A DNA stretch of 64,000 nt, taken from Diploscapter coronatus. Lineage: Eukaryota; Nematoda; Chromadorea; Rhabditida; Rhabditidae. Position 1 is the stretch's first letter, and the number at the start of each line of letters is the position of its first letter. The position numbers were made by a program, and so were the translations under genes. Of this stretch, positions 39,401-49,443 are shown piece by piece. Where the stretch lies: contig OZ038422.1 of the NCBI GenBank assembly GCA_964036155.1, positions 46,895,201-46,959,200 of the forward strand, given 5' to 3'. The notes under the pieces are model-generated. The model ran no database searches, was not told where the DNA came from, and worked only from the letters and a program-made list of their open reading frames with translations.

Positions 39401-40998
39401 GATTATGAAATATCGTTGTCAACAATAACTCGATTCGCGATGTTTTTATCTGAAAACACTTAATTATTTTCCAAACTTCAAAATTCGGCACTATTTTGTG
39501 CACTTCAGTTGGCTTGCAAGTGCTTGAAAAGTTTGGTATTGGAAAATGCCAAAACTGAACAAAGCATCAGTAAAGGGACACTTTTGGGTAATTTAATGTA
39601 CAGTAGGATGCTACATACGGTATGGTTTAAAGGAGGACTAGATGGATGGAAAGAATGTCAAACTACAGCCAAAATTATTTGAAGGTTGAGGAAGTAGCTC
39701 GAAATTTGTGCTTCAAAATTTGCATAAAATATCTAATTGCACAAAATTTAATTGATTTTGAGTGTGCGGACAGAATGATTCCCTAAAACTGCTTTAGTTG
39801 TCACAGTATTTTTTTTAACAATTTTTCGAGCTTTCCCTTCACCAAGTAAAGCCAAGCCAAATATTCTCCGGATTAGGCTGATTGTAATTGGGTTTGTTAG
39901 GCAGAAAACTTGAACCAAAAAGGAAATATCCTCGACATGAACATGGAAATTCATGAGTACCTTCTTTTCAAAAATTGAATGGAATAATTTTCCAAGGTTT
40001 CAGAGAGAAGTTCTCTTTTTGGCAAGAAAGTACTCATTGAAAACATGAAAACGCGTGGGCGAAAAGGAATCGGAAACGGGTGGAAAGAACTATGCAACAT
40101 TTCAGACAAAAACGCACATTTGAAGGAGGCAGTCTAGAGTAGAGTGGTGTCTGGAATACGTAAAAATACAACATAAGAATAAATTTTTAGACAAAATTAT
40201 TCCCTTATTAGGGAATTTTTATTGTTCGTCAATTTACACATGGAATTTAACAAAGGAATCTAAACGATGACAAGGACCTTAAAAATTAACAAAAACTTAG
40301 CTCCTATAAATTAGATTATTTAACTGCAAGTTAAAATTCTACATTTAGGTTAAGCAAATAAGAATTTTCAGAAAAGAAAGCAAAATTAGCATACCGAAGT
40401 GTGGATGGGTAAAGCATTGAGACCGTTTTCCCGGAAAGATTCGATCATATTCCAAATATCAACTAGGTGCACTTAAATTTCGAGGTTTTTTTTGCAGGTT
40501 TGGAATTGTTCAAACCGTTAGTTTTCTTCTGGATGAATCGCAATTTGCATGCTGCTCGGTATGTGGCAAATCGGATCGAGTCGAAATCTTGCACTCCTAA
40601 AAATTCATGTTAATTAAAAATGAAAACTGTTCTAGGAAAAATAGATTCGTTTCAGATTGTAAGTCTAGACAAACGAAGGTGGGTATAATTATTTGGTCGA
40701 AAAGTGGTGATAATCCTAGAAAATTTAGAAACTTCTTTATGTTTTTTTTTTTATAGAAAAAAACAATAATTTTATAGGTGAAGAGAAAAAGGACCTTAGG
40801 TATATCGCTTTAGAAAAAATTTAATGGAATCGCAAAAAAATCCTGAAACCTACTCATTTCATCGATGAGTTGTTGCATTTCGGCTACAAGATCGGGTGCG
40901 GCTCCTATGCCTGCAGTTCCGAGTCCCACTCCTGCCGTGGGGCCGAGATCCACCACTCCGGTACTCCCAACCGGTAGCCCGTCACCATTCGCCCACAT
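36447..40998 (-). CDS. dyb-1: dystrobrevin, 13 exons
   Basis: Cytoplasmic scaffold of the dystrophin complex that binds dystrophin and syntrophin in muscle and neurons. Exons (minus strand): 40998-40854, 40596-40516, 40462-40395, 39449-39362, 39311-39106, 39064-38984, 38552-38277, 38133-37982, 37818-37680, 37519-37385, 37205-37062, 36869-36741, 36578-36447. They total 1776 nt, or 591 aa, essentially the C. elegans DYB-1 length. EF-hand-like region about 49-223 (YRAACKLRF, ALATLCAGKLVDKLRYMFS). The ZZ zinc finger is complete: Cys 266, 269, 281, 284, 290, 293 and His 303, 307. The heptad-rich coiled coil spans about 430-505 (LEEENNQMIREM, MQQRRKELMMQLEQL). The ATG directly follows a TTTTCAG acceptor, so trans-splicing at the start codon or an upstream coding exon are both possible. 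Confidence 0.95.
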
Positions 40999-43705
40999 CT
41001 GAAAATTCGATGACTTTTGAAAATAAAAACAAAAAACGCGTTAGATATTTTTGTGATAATCAAATACTCGATTTTTTGTTGTTGAAAATTCAGCTATTTT
41101 TTCTCTTTAACGATGCTATTTCATAAGGGAAAATGGTAAACCTTCCAGACGTTACATCGGTAAACAAAGCTAGATGAAAGTAAAAAAAAATCGAACGATA
41201 AATATGAGCAGGATGAGGCTGTATTTCACAAAATTTACGAATGACAATATTATCGAAAATTATGGTAATCAAATTTTCTGATAATAAATGAAAGGTGGAA
41301 CGAGAAATCTCGAAAATGAATCTTGACAATCAAAGGAAAAGCCTTTTCTCCCCGTTACTTCCTTGAATCCATAATATTTCTTCATTATTTTCTCTCTCTT
41401 CGAATTTACTGCTATTTTCAGCTTTCCAATTTTGACCCTTGAAGTTGAAGTGCGCGTATGCAAAAGTGGGAGAGCGGCTAAATTGGAACGGGTTGAGAGA
41501 GTGGCTGATAAAGAGGGAAAAAGAGAAAAATGAGAAGTAATAAGGAGATTTTAGAGAGCTAGAGAAAAATAAAAAGGAGAAATAGGGAAGAAAACTGAAG
41601 AGTCAGAGAAATGGAGGATATGATACCATAAAAGGAGATATTGGCGCTTGAAACGTCTGCAAATAGAGGAAGAATCCGAAATGAAATGAGAAGGAATTTT
41701 TAATTCTATTTTTCCCAAGTCATTCTCACCAAAATTTTGTGATTGTATTATGAGTTCGCCTGAAACATAATTTATCTTGAAACATTAAAATTTGGAAAAT
41801 TAGAATTTCAAAAATCCTAAAGAAAATTTCAAACACGATTTAAAAATCTGTCACTCAAATGTGTCAGCTTTGCCGGTTGATTTCACGCCACTGATAAGAG
41901 TAAAATGCACAGAAAAGAAAGAAAGAATGAAAATGCACCCTTTCCAACTTTTTATGCTATAAAATATTCAGATCTAATGAGTTCATGATCATAGTTTCTT
42001 CAAAGATTAGGAAATAAACAGAAATTTTGATTTCTTTTGAATATAAACAAAAAATTAGTGGTCAAAAATTAGTCGGTGAGAAAACTTTACACGAAATTTT
42101 CGAAAATCGGATTTTCAAAGACGACAAACATAAATTCGCGTAACCGAATCTTTTGCTGTGAGGAAAATATGAAAATGGATCTCGGCGAAAGCGAAGATTT
42201 GATGCAATTTAAAGAGTAAAAAGAATATGAGAAGGAAAAAGGGGATGAAATTTTTAGATAGCAGAATGCAAAAATGATTTTTTGTTAGTTTTATTTTTTT
42301 AGAAATTCATGGTGAAGATCAGCTTTAAAAGAACGCAACATTAACCATATTTTAGATATTTTGGACATAATCTTATTAATTTTTGAAAATTTTAGCAAAA
42401 GACAATGAAAATCTCTAGCTTAAGAGAAATAGACACTATTTTGCCTATGATATGGTTAGGCTATAAAAACGGGCTGGAATATATTCGATTCCAGATTTTA
42501 CAAACGCGAATCCTGCGGACACTACTATTGGCAGCCGCAGGGCTGGCTGAAACTTTTGAAAATAGCATTTGGAATTAAGAGGCCGAAAAGAAAATGGGGT
42601 TTAAGGCGATAGATCATTGAAGGCTGAGAGAGGATAGAGAAAAGCCTCGGTTAGAGAGAAGCTAGAATGACACCGGGACTCTGCCCGGGGTACGAAAGCA
42701 GAAGATCGATAGGGTCTCGTAGCCACACTTTTCCCTTTCGCCTCCAAAAATCTTGTGCTATTTCGTCTTTTCTCTAGCCTATGCTATTTCTCTGGATTTT
42801 ATACGTCTAACTCATAAATCCAGTGCTATTTCGTAGTTCTCTAACTTACACTATTTCTTCAATCTCATTTCTCTAACTCTTATTTATCCTGTGTTATTTT
42901 CCCTTTTTTGTTCTATCTCTCCAGAATTGTTTCAGTCTGAAGCCTCTGAAAATCTTATAATATTCTCATATTCTGCTTCTCTAGCCTTTATAGAAATCGC
43001 ATGCTATTTCTAATTTTTATTTTCATTCTGAACTCTATAAAAATTCACTGCTATTTTCTCTCCTTTATATCTTTTCTTCTATGATGCTTCCTCTAAACTT
43101 ATCCTTCTTTCCTTCTCTCTAATTATCCCGTACTATTTCTCCGTGGACTACATCTAAAAGCCAAATGAGCGAATCGGAGATAAATTTTCGCCAACATCTG
43201 GCAAAAATGTTACTTCTTTTAGAACTACTTCAATTTGTCTAACTTTTCTTCTAATTTAAAATTTTTCAATTTATTCAAAAAAACTAATTTTAAGATCATA
43301 AAACCGGACATTTTAGGGTTAACAACTTTAGAGAAAATAAATATGAAGAACTAAAACTGATAAATAAAATCAAGCATAGAAAAAAGACTTATGTCTAGGA
43401 AAAAATGTTCTTAAAAATGGCACGATAAAAATAGTGAATTTATAAGGGGTATAGTAAATTTTTAGGAGAAATTGTTTGAGACTTTTAAAAATTAAATCGG
43501 AAATAAGCTGGTATTCTCTGATATTTTGAAATATCATGGGCTCAGAGCTCGTAGATAAAGTTTGTAAAAATGACAGAAAGAGAAGAATTTTCTCTACCTT
43601 TTCCTAATTCTACAAACTATTTCGTCAAGTTAAATGATGAAGAATAGGATTTGAAAGCCGACCGGCATAATTCAGGTTTAATTTTTATAAGTGTCATTTT
43701 GGAAG
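40999..43705. other. region upstream of dyb-1
   Basis: A 2.7 kb stretch between the TRMT61A stop and the dyb-1 ATG. Positions 41390-41700 are purine-rich on the + strand, and 42720-43150 is pyrimidine-rich with about eight copies of a TGCTATTTC-like motif. No coding exon could be supported. It may carry the dyb-1 promoter or a 5' untranslated exon. Confidence 0.5.
42756..43141 (+). repeat. cluster of TGCTATTTC-like motifs
   Basis: Copies or near-copies start at about 42756, 42782, 42824, 42849, 42891, 43002, 43049 and 43131, spaced 25-110 bp apart in a C/T-rich stretch. The same word occurs in other C/T or purine-rich stretches (for example 11579 and 54715, the latter as its reverse complement), so it may be part of a dispersed low-complexity family rather than a regulatory array. 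Confidence 0.35.
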
Positions 43706-46286
43706 TTACTCGACAAACGGTAGCATCGTGGCGTGAATCAGGTAGCCAGTGTGAGTGGGCTGCTGCGCGGGGTACGGTATGGCTTTGATCGAAGTGGGAA
43801 GGGCTCTGGAAATTTCGATATTTTAATTTTTCTCTGGGAAATTATTCGAATAAGTTTCACAGGGTGTATACTTCAACGAATAGTTGACGAGTTGATAATT
43901 TATGCTAGATAAAATCTCAATAATTCCCTTTTCTTAGATTTAAAATGTATTATGCGTGTTTCGGGAAATATAGAAGTTTTGAAGGAATATATTATTTCTG
44001 TTAACCGAATAAAGATGTCATACCCAAAACATGAATATTTAAGAAAATTTTATGAAATATTTGAAACTCTACTTATTAATTACTGATATGGCTTTGTCGA
44101 TAAAAGATGAATGCTTAAAAAACCTTATGAATAAATAAAAATTACTCTTTAGCTAATAGGCAAATGGAAACCTTTCCTCTTCAAACAAAGATTTAAAAAT
44201 TTGTCTCAAACTATTTTCCGTTTCAAAAATAAAATAAATCTAGAAAAAACCCCACTTGGTCTCTCCATTTTCATCGTTCGACTTTGCGTTTCTCTCATTG
44301 GTGAAGGGGTCTCCGTCGACGTCGAATTCCTCCAGAGTCTGGCTGATTTTCCCGATCACCTAAAATTTTGAAAAAAAAGCTTAATTACATTAAAATAAAA
44401 TTTTACCTTATAAGTTTTCGGAACGATTTCAACCGTCGTGATCTGAACGAACCCATTGCTGGCCATCGCTTCGGCGGTGCGTTGGACCTAAATTTTTAGA
44501 GTCTGTTTCAAAATGTTAAGATGCTATCAGTTTTTGAAAATTCAATTAATTCTTCTTATTGGAAGTGGAAATATCTTTTGAAAATAAGCATTTCATTTAA
44601 ACAAAATAATAAAACACGATTACATAATTGTTTATTCCATAGGCAAAAATGCATTTAAATTAAAAATACCTGCTCGATGCAAGGACTGAAAGAAACGAGT
44701 CTGCCTCCCCGCATCCTCGAAATGGCATCTCTCGCATGACCGATGGCTCGCCAGGGTTCTGGAAAATAAATCGATAACTTGTGGCGTGCAGTAATTCTAT
44801 CAAAATGAAATAGCACAACATTCAAGTAAAATGAATAGTTACCAGGAACATCCAGAAACACACCATCACACGCATTCGACACGAAGAAACCCTCCACGCA
44901 TACATTCTCGACTACGGCAGTGGTTACGTCCGATAGACCGTGGTCCTCAAATTTCTCTTTGTAAATAATTGATCTATCATCAAAGTCAAATCAATATTTA
45001 CTCTAAGCGTCTTATTTTTTTTCTAAATTTTGAAACTTACCAATTTAATTTCAGTTTGAAAACTTTGTTAAACTAATTGGTACCTATAGAAAGGCTGAAT
45101 TGGAGCTTCGCCTTGCTATTCAGCAGATAAAAATTTGAAACATGTTTCGAAAAACTAGAAATCTTGTAACATTAAAAAGAAGCATGACGTTTCAAAATGC
45201 TCCTTCAAATAATCGTAATTTGATTTTCTGATAAAGTTAACACTTTCTATAAACTGAGGCTAACCCTAAACTCCTGTTCGACCTTCCTGGTGCGGCTCTC
45301 TTCGATGTCGTGCGTGTAGAGATGGCCGTTCGGTGCGACGCACATTGCGATTGCGTGCGACAACGAGCCAGAGCCCGTACCTGATTCGCAAATCACCTGC
45401 AAAATTAGAATATTAAAAATATGCTTCAAAAACTACGACATCATTTTTATGTTATTGAGTAGTGATTATTGGAGATTTATATCAACCTTTCAGAAATCGC
45501 AAGCTATGTTTCAAGCAAGCATAAATTTTCACATTCTGCATGAATAACTCCTTTTCAGAGTAACATTAGATACATATAGGAAAATTCTCTAAGCAAATAA
45601 TTAAGAAATCTAACCGATCCAGGCTTTGCATCCAAAAGATGGAGAATGAAGGCGTTGTCGGGCGTGTAGAGAATCTGAGTCCTTCTCGGCAAGGTGCGGG
45701 TCCACAAGTCCGCAGTCGGGCGAAGAACGTAGACGAATCCAGCCGTAGCTGAGACGCGAGAGCCCCAACTGAAAAGCGAATAGTAGATTTCAATCTTTTT
45801 CTCTAAATTTAGTCCATATGCGACTTATTATAGCTAAATTCGCCATTTCACATCCAGTCAATTTGAAACGTGCATTTGCCATTGTTAAACTCGTATTTTT
45901 AAAATCGCATATAGTGATATAATAACTAGATTTTAAACTTTGAAACATAAGCCAAAAAATTCCTACCGTTTTCCGATGATGAAGTCGTGTCTGAGGGCGC
46001 CGTACTTCATGGAGAGAGTGAGGCCTCTCTTCACGACAATTGCATAAATCATGTTGAACGAGACGTAGACCATCACCGTGTCCCCGTCCTCGATCACGTC
46101 GTTGTATTTGAGAAATGAAGGCGAATCTGCAAATGTCTAGGTTTTTTTAAAATCTGTTCCAAAATTTAAATTTAGTTTTAAAAAATCTCGAAGCATACAC
46201 AAATCGATGGCCGCCGACGAATTGCTGTCGAGGCTTTCAGTTTTTAATTTTCCCGCGAAGGAAGAAGAGTGGTTGTCGATGCTCAT
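43706..46286 (-). CDS. tRNA (adenine-58-N1)-methyltransferase catalytic subunit, TRMT61A/TRM61
   Basis: Methylates A58 in the tRNA T-loop with TRMT6/TRM6. Exons (minus strand): 46286-46199, 46126-45967, 45768-45615, 45396-45265, 44954-44843, 44758-44670, 44487-44407, 44359-44256, 43805-43706. They total 1020 nt, or 339 aa (human is 289). The SAM-binding motif I ESGTGSGSLSHA lies near 138. The catalytic-site motif DGVFLDVPEPW places Asp213 at the family's key position. RTQILYTPDNAFI and SFSPCIEQ are family-typical, and the C-terminal HTGYLIHAT matches human HTGYLTFAT. Exon 5 follows an unusual acceptor (ACAAAGAG), fixed by phase. The ATG lies only 26 nt past the VPS25 stop, with acceptor TTTCTAG between, so it is probably the downstream gene of an operon. 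Confidence 0.94.
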
Positions 46287-46312
46287 TTTGGTGATAACTA
46301 GAAATCTCTAGA
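46287..46312 (-). promoter_or_regulatory. 26-nt intercistronic spacer with trans-splice acceptor
   Basis: Between the VPS25 stop and TRMT61A ATG (minus strand). It holds AGATTTCTAG, whose AG is at 46299-46298, leaving an 11-nt leader before the TRMT61A ATG. There is no room for a separate promoter or a poly(A) signal. This fits the rare no-spacer operons of nematodes, in which spliced-leader addition and upstream 3' end formation use the same point. Confidence 0.6.
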
Positions 46313-47429
46313 CTATTGGAGAAACTTGACGCCCTCGTTGTCCGAGTTGATGTTGAGCAGGACGGCTTTCTTGTGAGCTTCCAAACTGCGCAGAGCCTTC
46401 AGAAGTACCTCTTTTTCGAGACCGTGGAACGCTGAAATTTTTCATATTCATATAATGTTTCTAAAGAGTCTAATGCTAATTATCGATAGGAAAAATAGAA
46501 AATGTCTAATTCTCTTGAAACATAAAAACGGCAAAGTTAAAAAGTTTAGCCGAAATTTGAAAAAATTGAAAAGGAATAAGCACTCACACTCCTGGACGGT
46601 ATCGTCGCCCTGGGTGATTTCGTATAGAGTGCAGGGGGTGTTGAGGAGTCCGTTGCCGACGGCCCACTCGTAGACCAGCGAGCCCCACTCGTCTGGTCGA
46701 CGCCAATAGATGTGACAGCGAGTCTTGGACGAGTCCAACCACTCGACGTGTTCTGCAAACATTTTCCTAGGAGATTATCGATTTTCTAAGAGTTATTCAT
46801 TTTTGTTTAGACTATTGATTTTTGAGATTTTAAGAGATGTTAAAGGACGAATTGAAATGGGAAGAATCCTTGGAAATGTAAACATTTTTGAAGCAGGTTT
46901 AATTTTTGACTAGAAAAAATGCAAATACTAACTGTGCTGCTCCAAATAGTCGAAGACTGCTTTGACGCCTTCGGCGGAGAGTCTTCCTGAAAATGAATAA
47001 GAATTTTTTAAATAAAAGAAAAATGGAATCAATGAGTTTCCTTACTGTGTGAATTAAATGTTTGATTGAAAACTTGAAAATAAAGAGAAATCAATAAATT
47101 CGCACTGTTAAGTTTCTGATTGTTGAATAGCTCGGTGGTGGCGCACTCGCTCACGTCGAGCGTATAGATTTTGTTGTGTTGCGCGTAGTCAAGCACCAGA
47201 CGGGCCCACGCTTCTAACTGCTTTTCACGGGTCACTAGAGTCGGTTGCAGACTGAAATGGGTATTTTTTGACAAGAATCAATAATTCGAATGTAAGCAGT
47301 AGAGAAATCATTGAAGAAACGAAAATTATTTAAAATTGGAAGTGAAATTTATTCGTTAGTCTTGAAATTTTCTGAAACCTACGTAAAGAATGGTGGAAAG
47401 TCATACTGCCATGGCCACTTGAAGGTCAT
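46313..47429 (-). CDS. vps-25: ESCRT-II subunit VPS25, 5 exons
   Basis: Subunit of the ESCRT-II complex, which sorts ubiquitinated membrane proteins into multivesicular bodies. Exons (minus strand): 47429-47383, 47251-47106, 46986-46933, 46752-46588, 46431-46313. They total 531 nt, or 176 aa, identical in length to human VPS25. The N-terminal FKWPWQYDFPPFFTLQP is the signature PPxF region. Two winged-helix halves follow, with HVEWLDSSKT, WRRPDEWGSLVYEW and TLYEITQGDD matching human motifs. The protein ends NEGVKFLQ. A TTTTTCAG acceptor with exon start at 47445 lies 16 nt before the ATG. The leader contains a minimal ATG GAC TAA ORF. Confidence 0.96.
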
Positions 47430-47430
47430 T

Positions 47431-47439
47431 TTAGTCCAT
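47431..47439 (-). promoter_or_regulatory. minimal uORF in vps-25 leader
   Basis: ATG GAC TAA (minus strand, 47439-47431), one nucleotide before the main ATG at 47429. If the leader starts at 47445 this ATG is only 6 nt past the spliced-leader junction. Confidence 0.35.
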
Positions 47440-49443
47440 TCTCTCCTGAAAAATCGATTTCTTGTTCAAATTCTCATTTTTTTTCAAAAAAAAATATAAA
47501 ATTGGCGAAAGTAACCAATGTTTTTCGGTTTTTGTAAAAATTTAATTTTTAGATTTTATTCACCACGAAACACATAAAATTACTCAAGTTTACAAAGGCT
47601 ATTAGCTCGTTACACTGGGAGAAAAATTACGAATAGAAGAAAACGACTCGAAAATTGGACGTTTTGGAAATTTTCAAACTTTAAAAAATCGAAAATTCAG
47701 AAGATCTAAAAATTTCCACAAATTCGACAAAATATTGAGATTTTGAGTTAAAAACCACATATCAATGGTCCCTTACCAATCTGACCCGTTACCCAAAGAT
47801 TTTTAATTTTTGAAATAAAAATTCTCAAACTAACCTAAAAATGATTATTTTGAGTTGGTTAATATTTAGAAAGAAAAAATTATAAATTACGGTAATACGG
47901 TATAGGTAAGGACCATAAAATATGAAATAGAAATAATATGAAGTTTAAATCATCAAATTGAAAACAATTACTTGATTGCAATAGTGATCAAAGATAAGCT
48001 CTTGAAATTGAGAGAAGAGGAGCGTGAAAAATTAAAACAAGGAAGATTTTAGTATTACATGAGCCGAACCTCACCAGTATAGAAGGACGAAAGATACATA
48101 AAACAAGAGATAAAAAGATCCGAAAATTCGAAAGAAATTACGTTTTTGCGAAAAATGAAATGAAATTGGTGTACTGGCCCATTCTACACGGGTGCAAAAT
48201 GGGAAATTTTTAAATCTGCCTAAAATTCGTGGAATTTTAGATTGATTCAAAAATGTTTGATCTTCCAGAAAATAGTCTAGAAATTAAGCCGAATATGTAC
48301 ACTGCGAAAAAATGGAAGAAAATTAAACTCAAACCCAAAAATTACATGAGATGAAGTATAGAATTATGAAAATCAAAATGGTGGGATATTTTTAAAATAA
48401 GAGGGGGTTTGATTTTTTATATCCAAGAAAAGAAAGAGAAAATTGGGTTTTTCCTATAAAATCCACTACCTCTCTTCCTTCGAAATCTTTAGCTTTGCCA
48501 AAACACAACGCTCAAAATTATCCTTTACACAAATCAGGAGAGCAGCTAACTTTCAAAATTCGAAATATTGTCATTTCCTAAAAGTAATAAATTGTATTTG
48601 AATAGCAACTACTATATGATGAGATGGCGAGACTTATAGATAGATAGATAGATAGATAGAGATAGGAGAGAGAAAGAAAGTAAGGGGAAATAGTGTGGGA
48701 AAAGACAAATCTCGTCATCCCGTCAAATAGCAAATTGCCTTTTCGAATTTTGAAATTTAACCAAGATTAATATATTTAATTCAAAGCATAGGAAAAATAG
48801 GTAAGTATAGGAAAAAATCAGAATGTGTTCATGGTTGCTTAAAGTTCATTCGCACGACGAAGATAACACGCACCAAAATAGGAAAAAGTCCCGCGATAGG
48901 CCGAGAGAAATTGACTATTTTAGGAGAAAATCGAAACTCTTTGGAAAGTTCGCGTCTCGATTATTCGTTTGAAATCGACGAACTTTCCAAAAATCCAGAA
49001 AATTTGAATAAAATGAAATACGATAAAAACAGAGTATCATCAACTATTTTCACGAAAGAAATTGAAATCGACAAAAAATTAGAAAAAAAAAATACCAGCA
49101 CTCCCAAGATTTTCTCGTTGTTTGAATTTTTGCTGAATAATACGGTCATTCTCGAAACACAGATCAGAAAAGTAAAGCCATTTTAATTGATGCATCCGAC
49201 CTGGAAAAAATCGGTTATCTTTTTCTAAAACTATTTCAGGAATTTACAAATTTAATTGAAATCGTCTTCAAAAAAAATATGATTTTGTTTCGATTTTTTG
49301 CATTAAATAATTTCATTTAAGAAAAAAAAACCAGACAAATTACATGTTTCAAGATTTTCAACAGGAAAATTTAGTTACGATTTCTCAGTCATATAGATCA
49401 GCGGGTTTTACAAGTAAAATAAATATATTTAGAATGAACAAAC
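47440..49443. other. intergenic region between vps-25 start and USP3 3' end
   Basis: About 2 kb upstream of vps-25, probably holding its promoter. It contains an (ATAG)n microsatellite at 48636-48665 and a perfect 13-bp inverted repeat (TTTGGAAAGTTCG at 48940-48952 and its complement at 48979-48991). A 91-codon + strand open frame (48911-49186) is Lys/Glu/Asn-rich with no recognisable similarity and is not called. Confidence 0.5.
48636..48665. repeat. (ATAG)n microsatellite
   Basis: About six tandem ATAG units followed by GAGATAGG. Confidence 0.9.

Noticed and set aside
48911..49186. 91-codon + strand frame between vps-25 and usp-3
   Set aside because: Lys/Asn/Glu-rich translation typical of A-rich DNA. 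It overlaps an inverted repeat and has no similarity.
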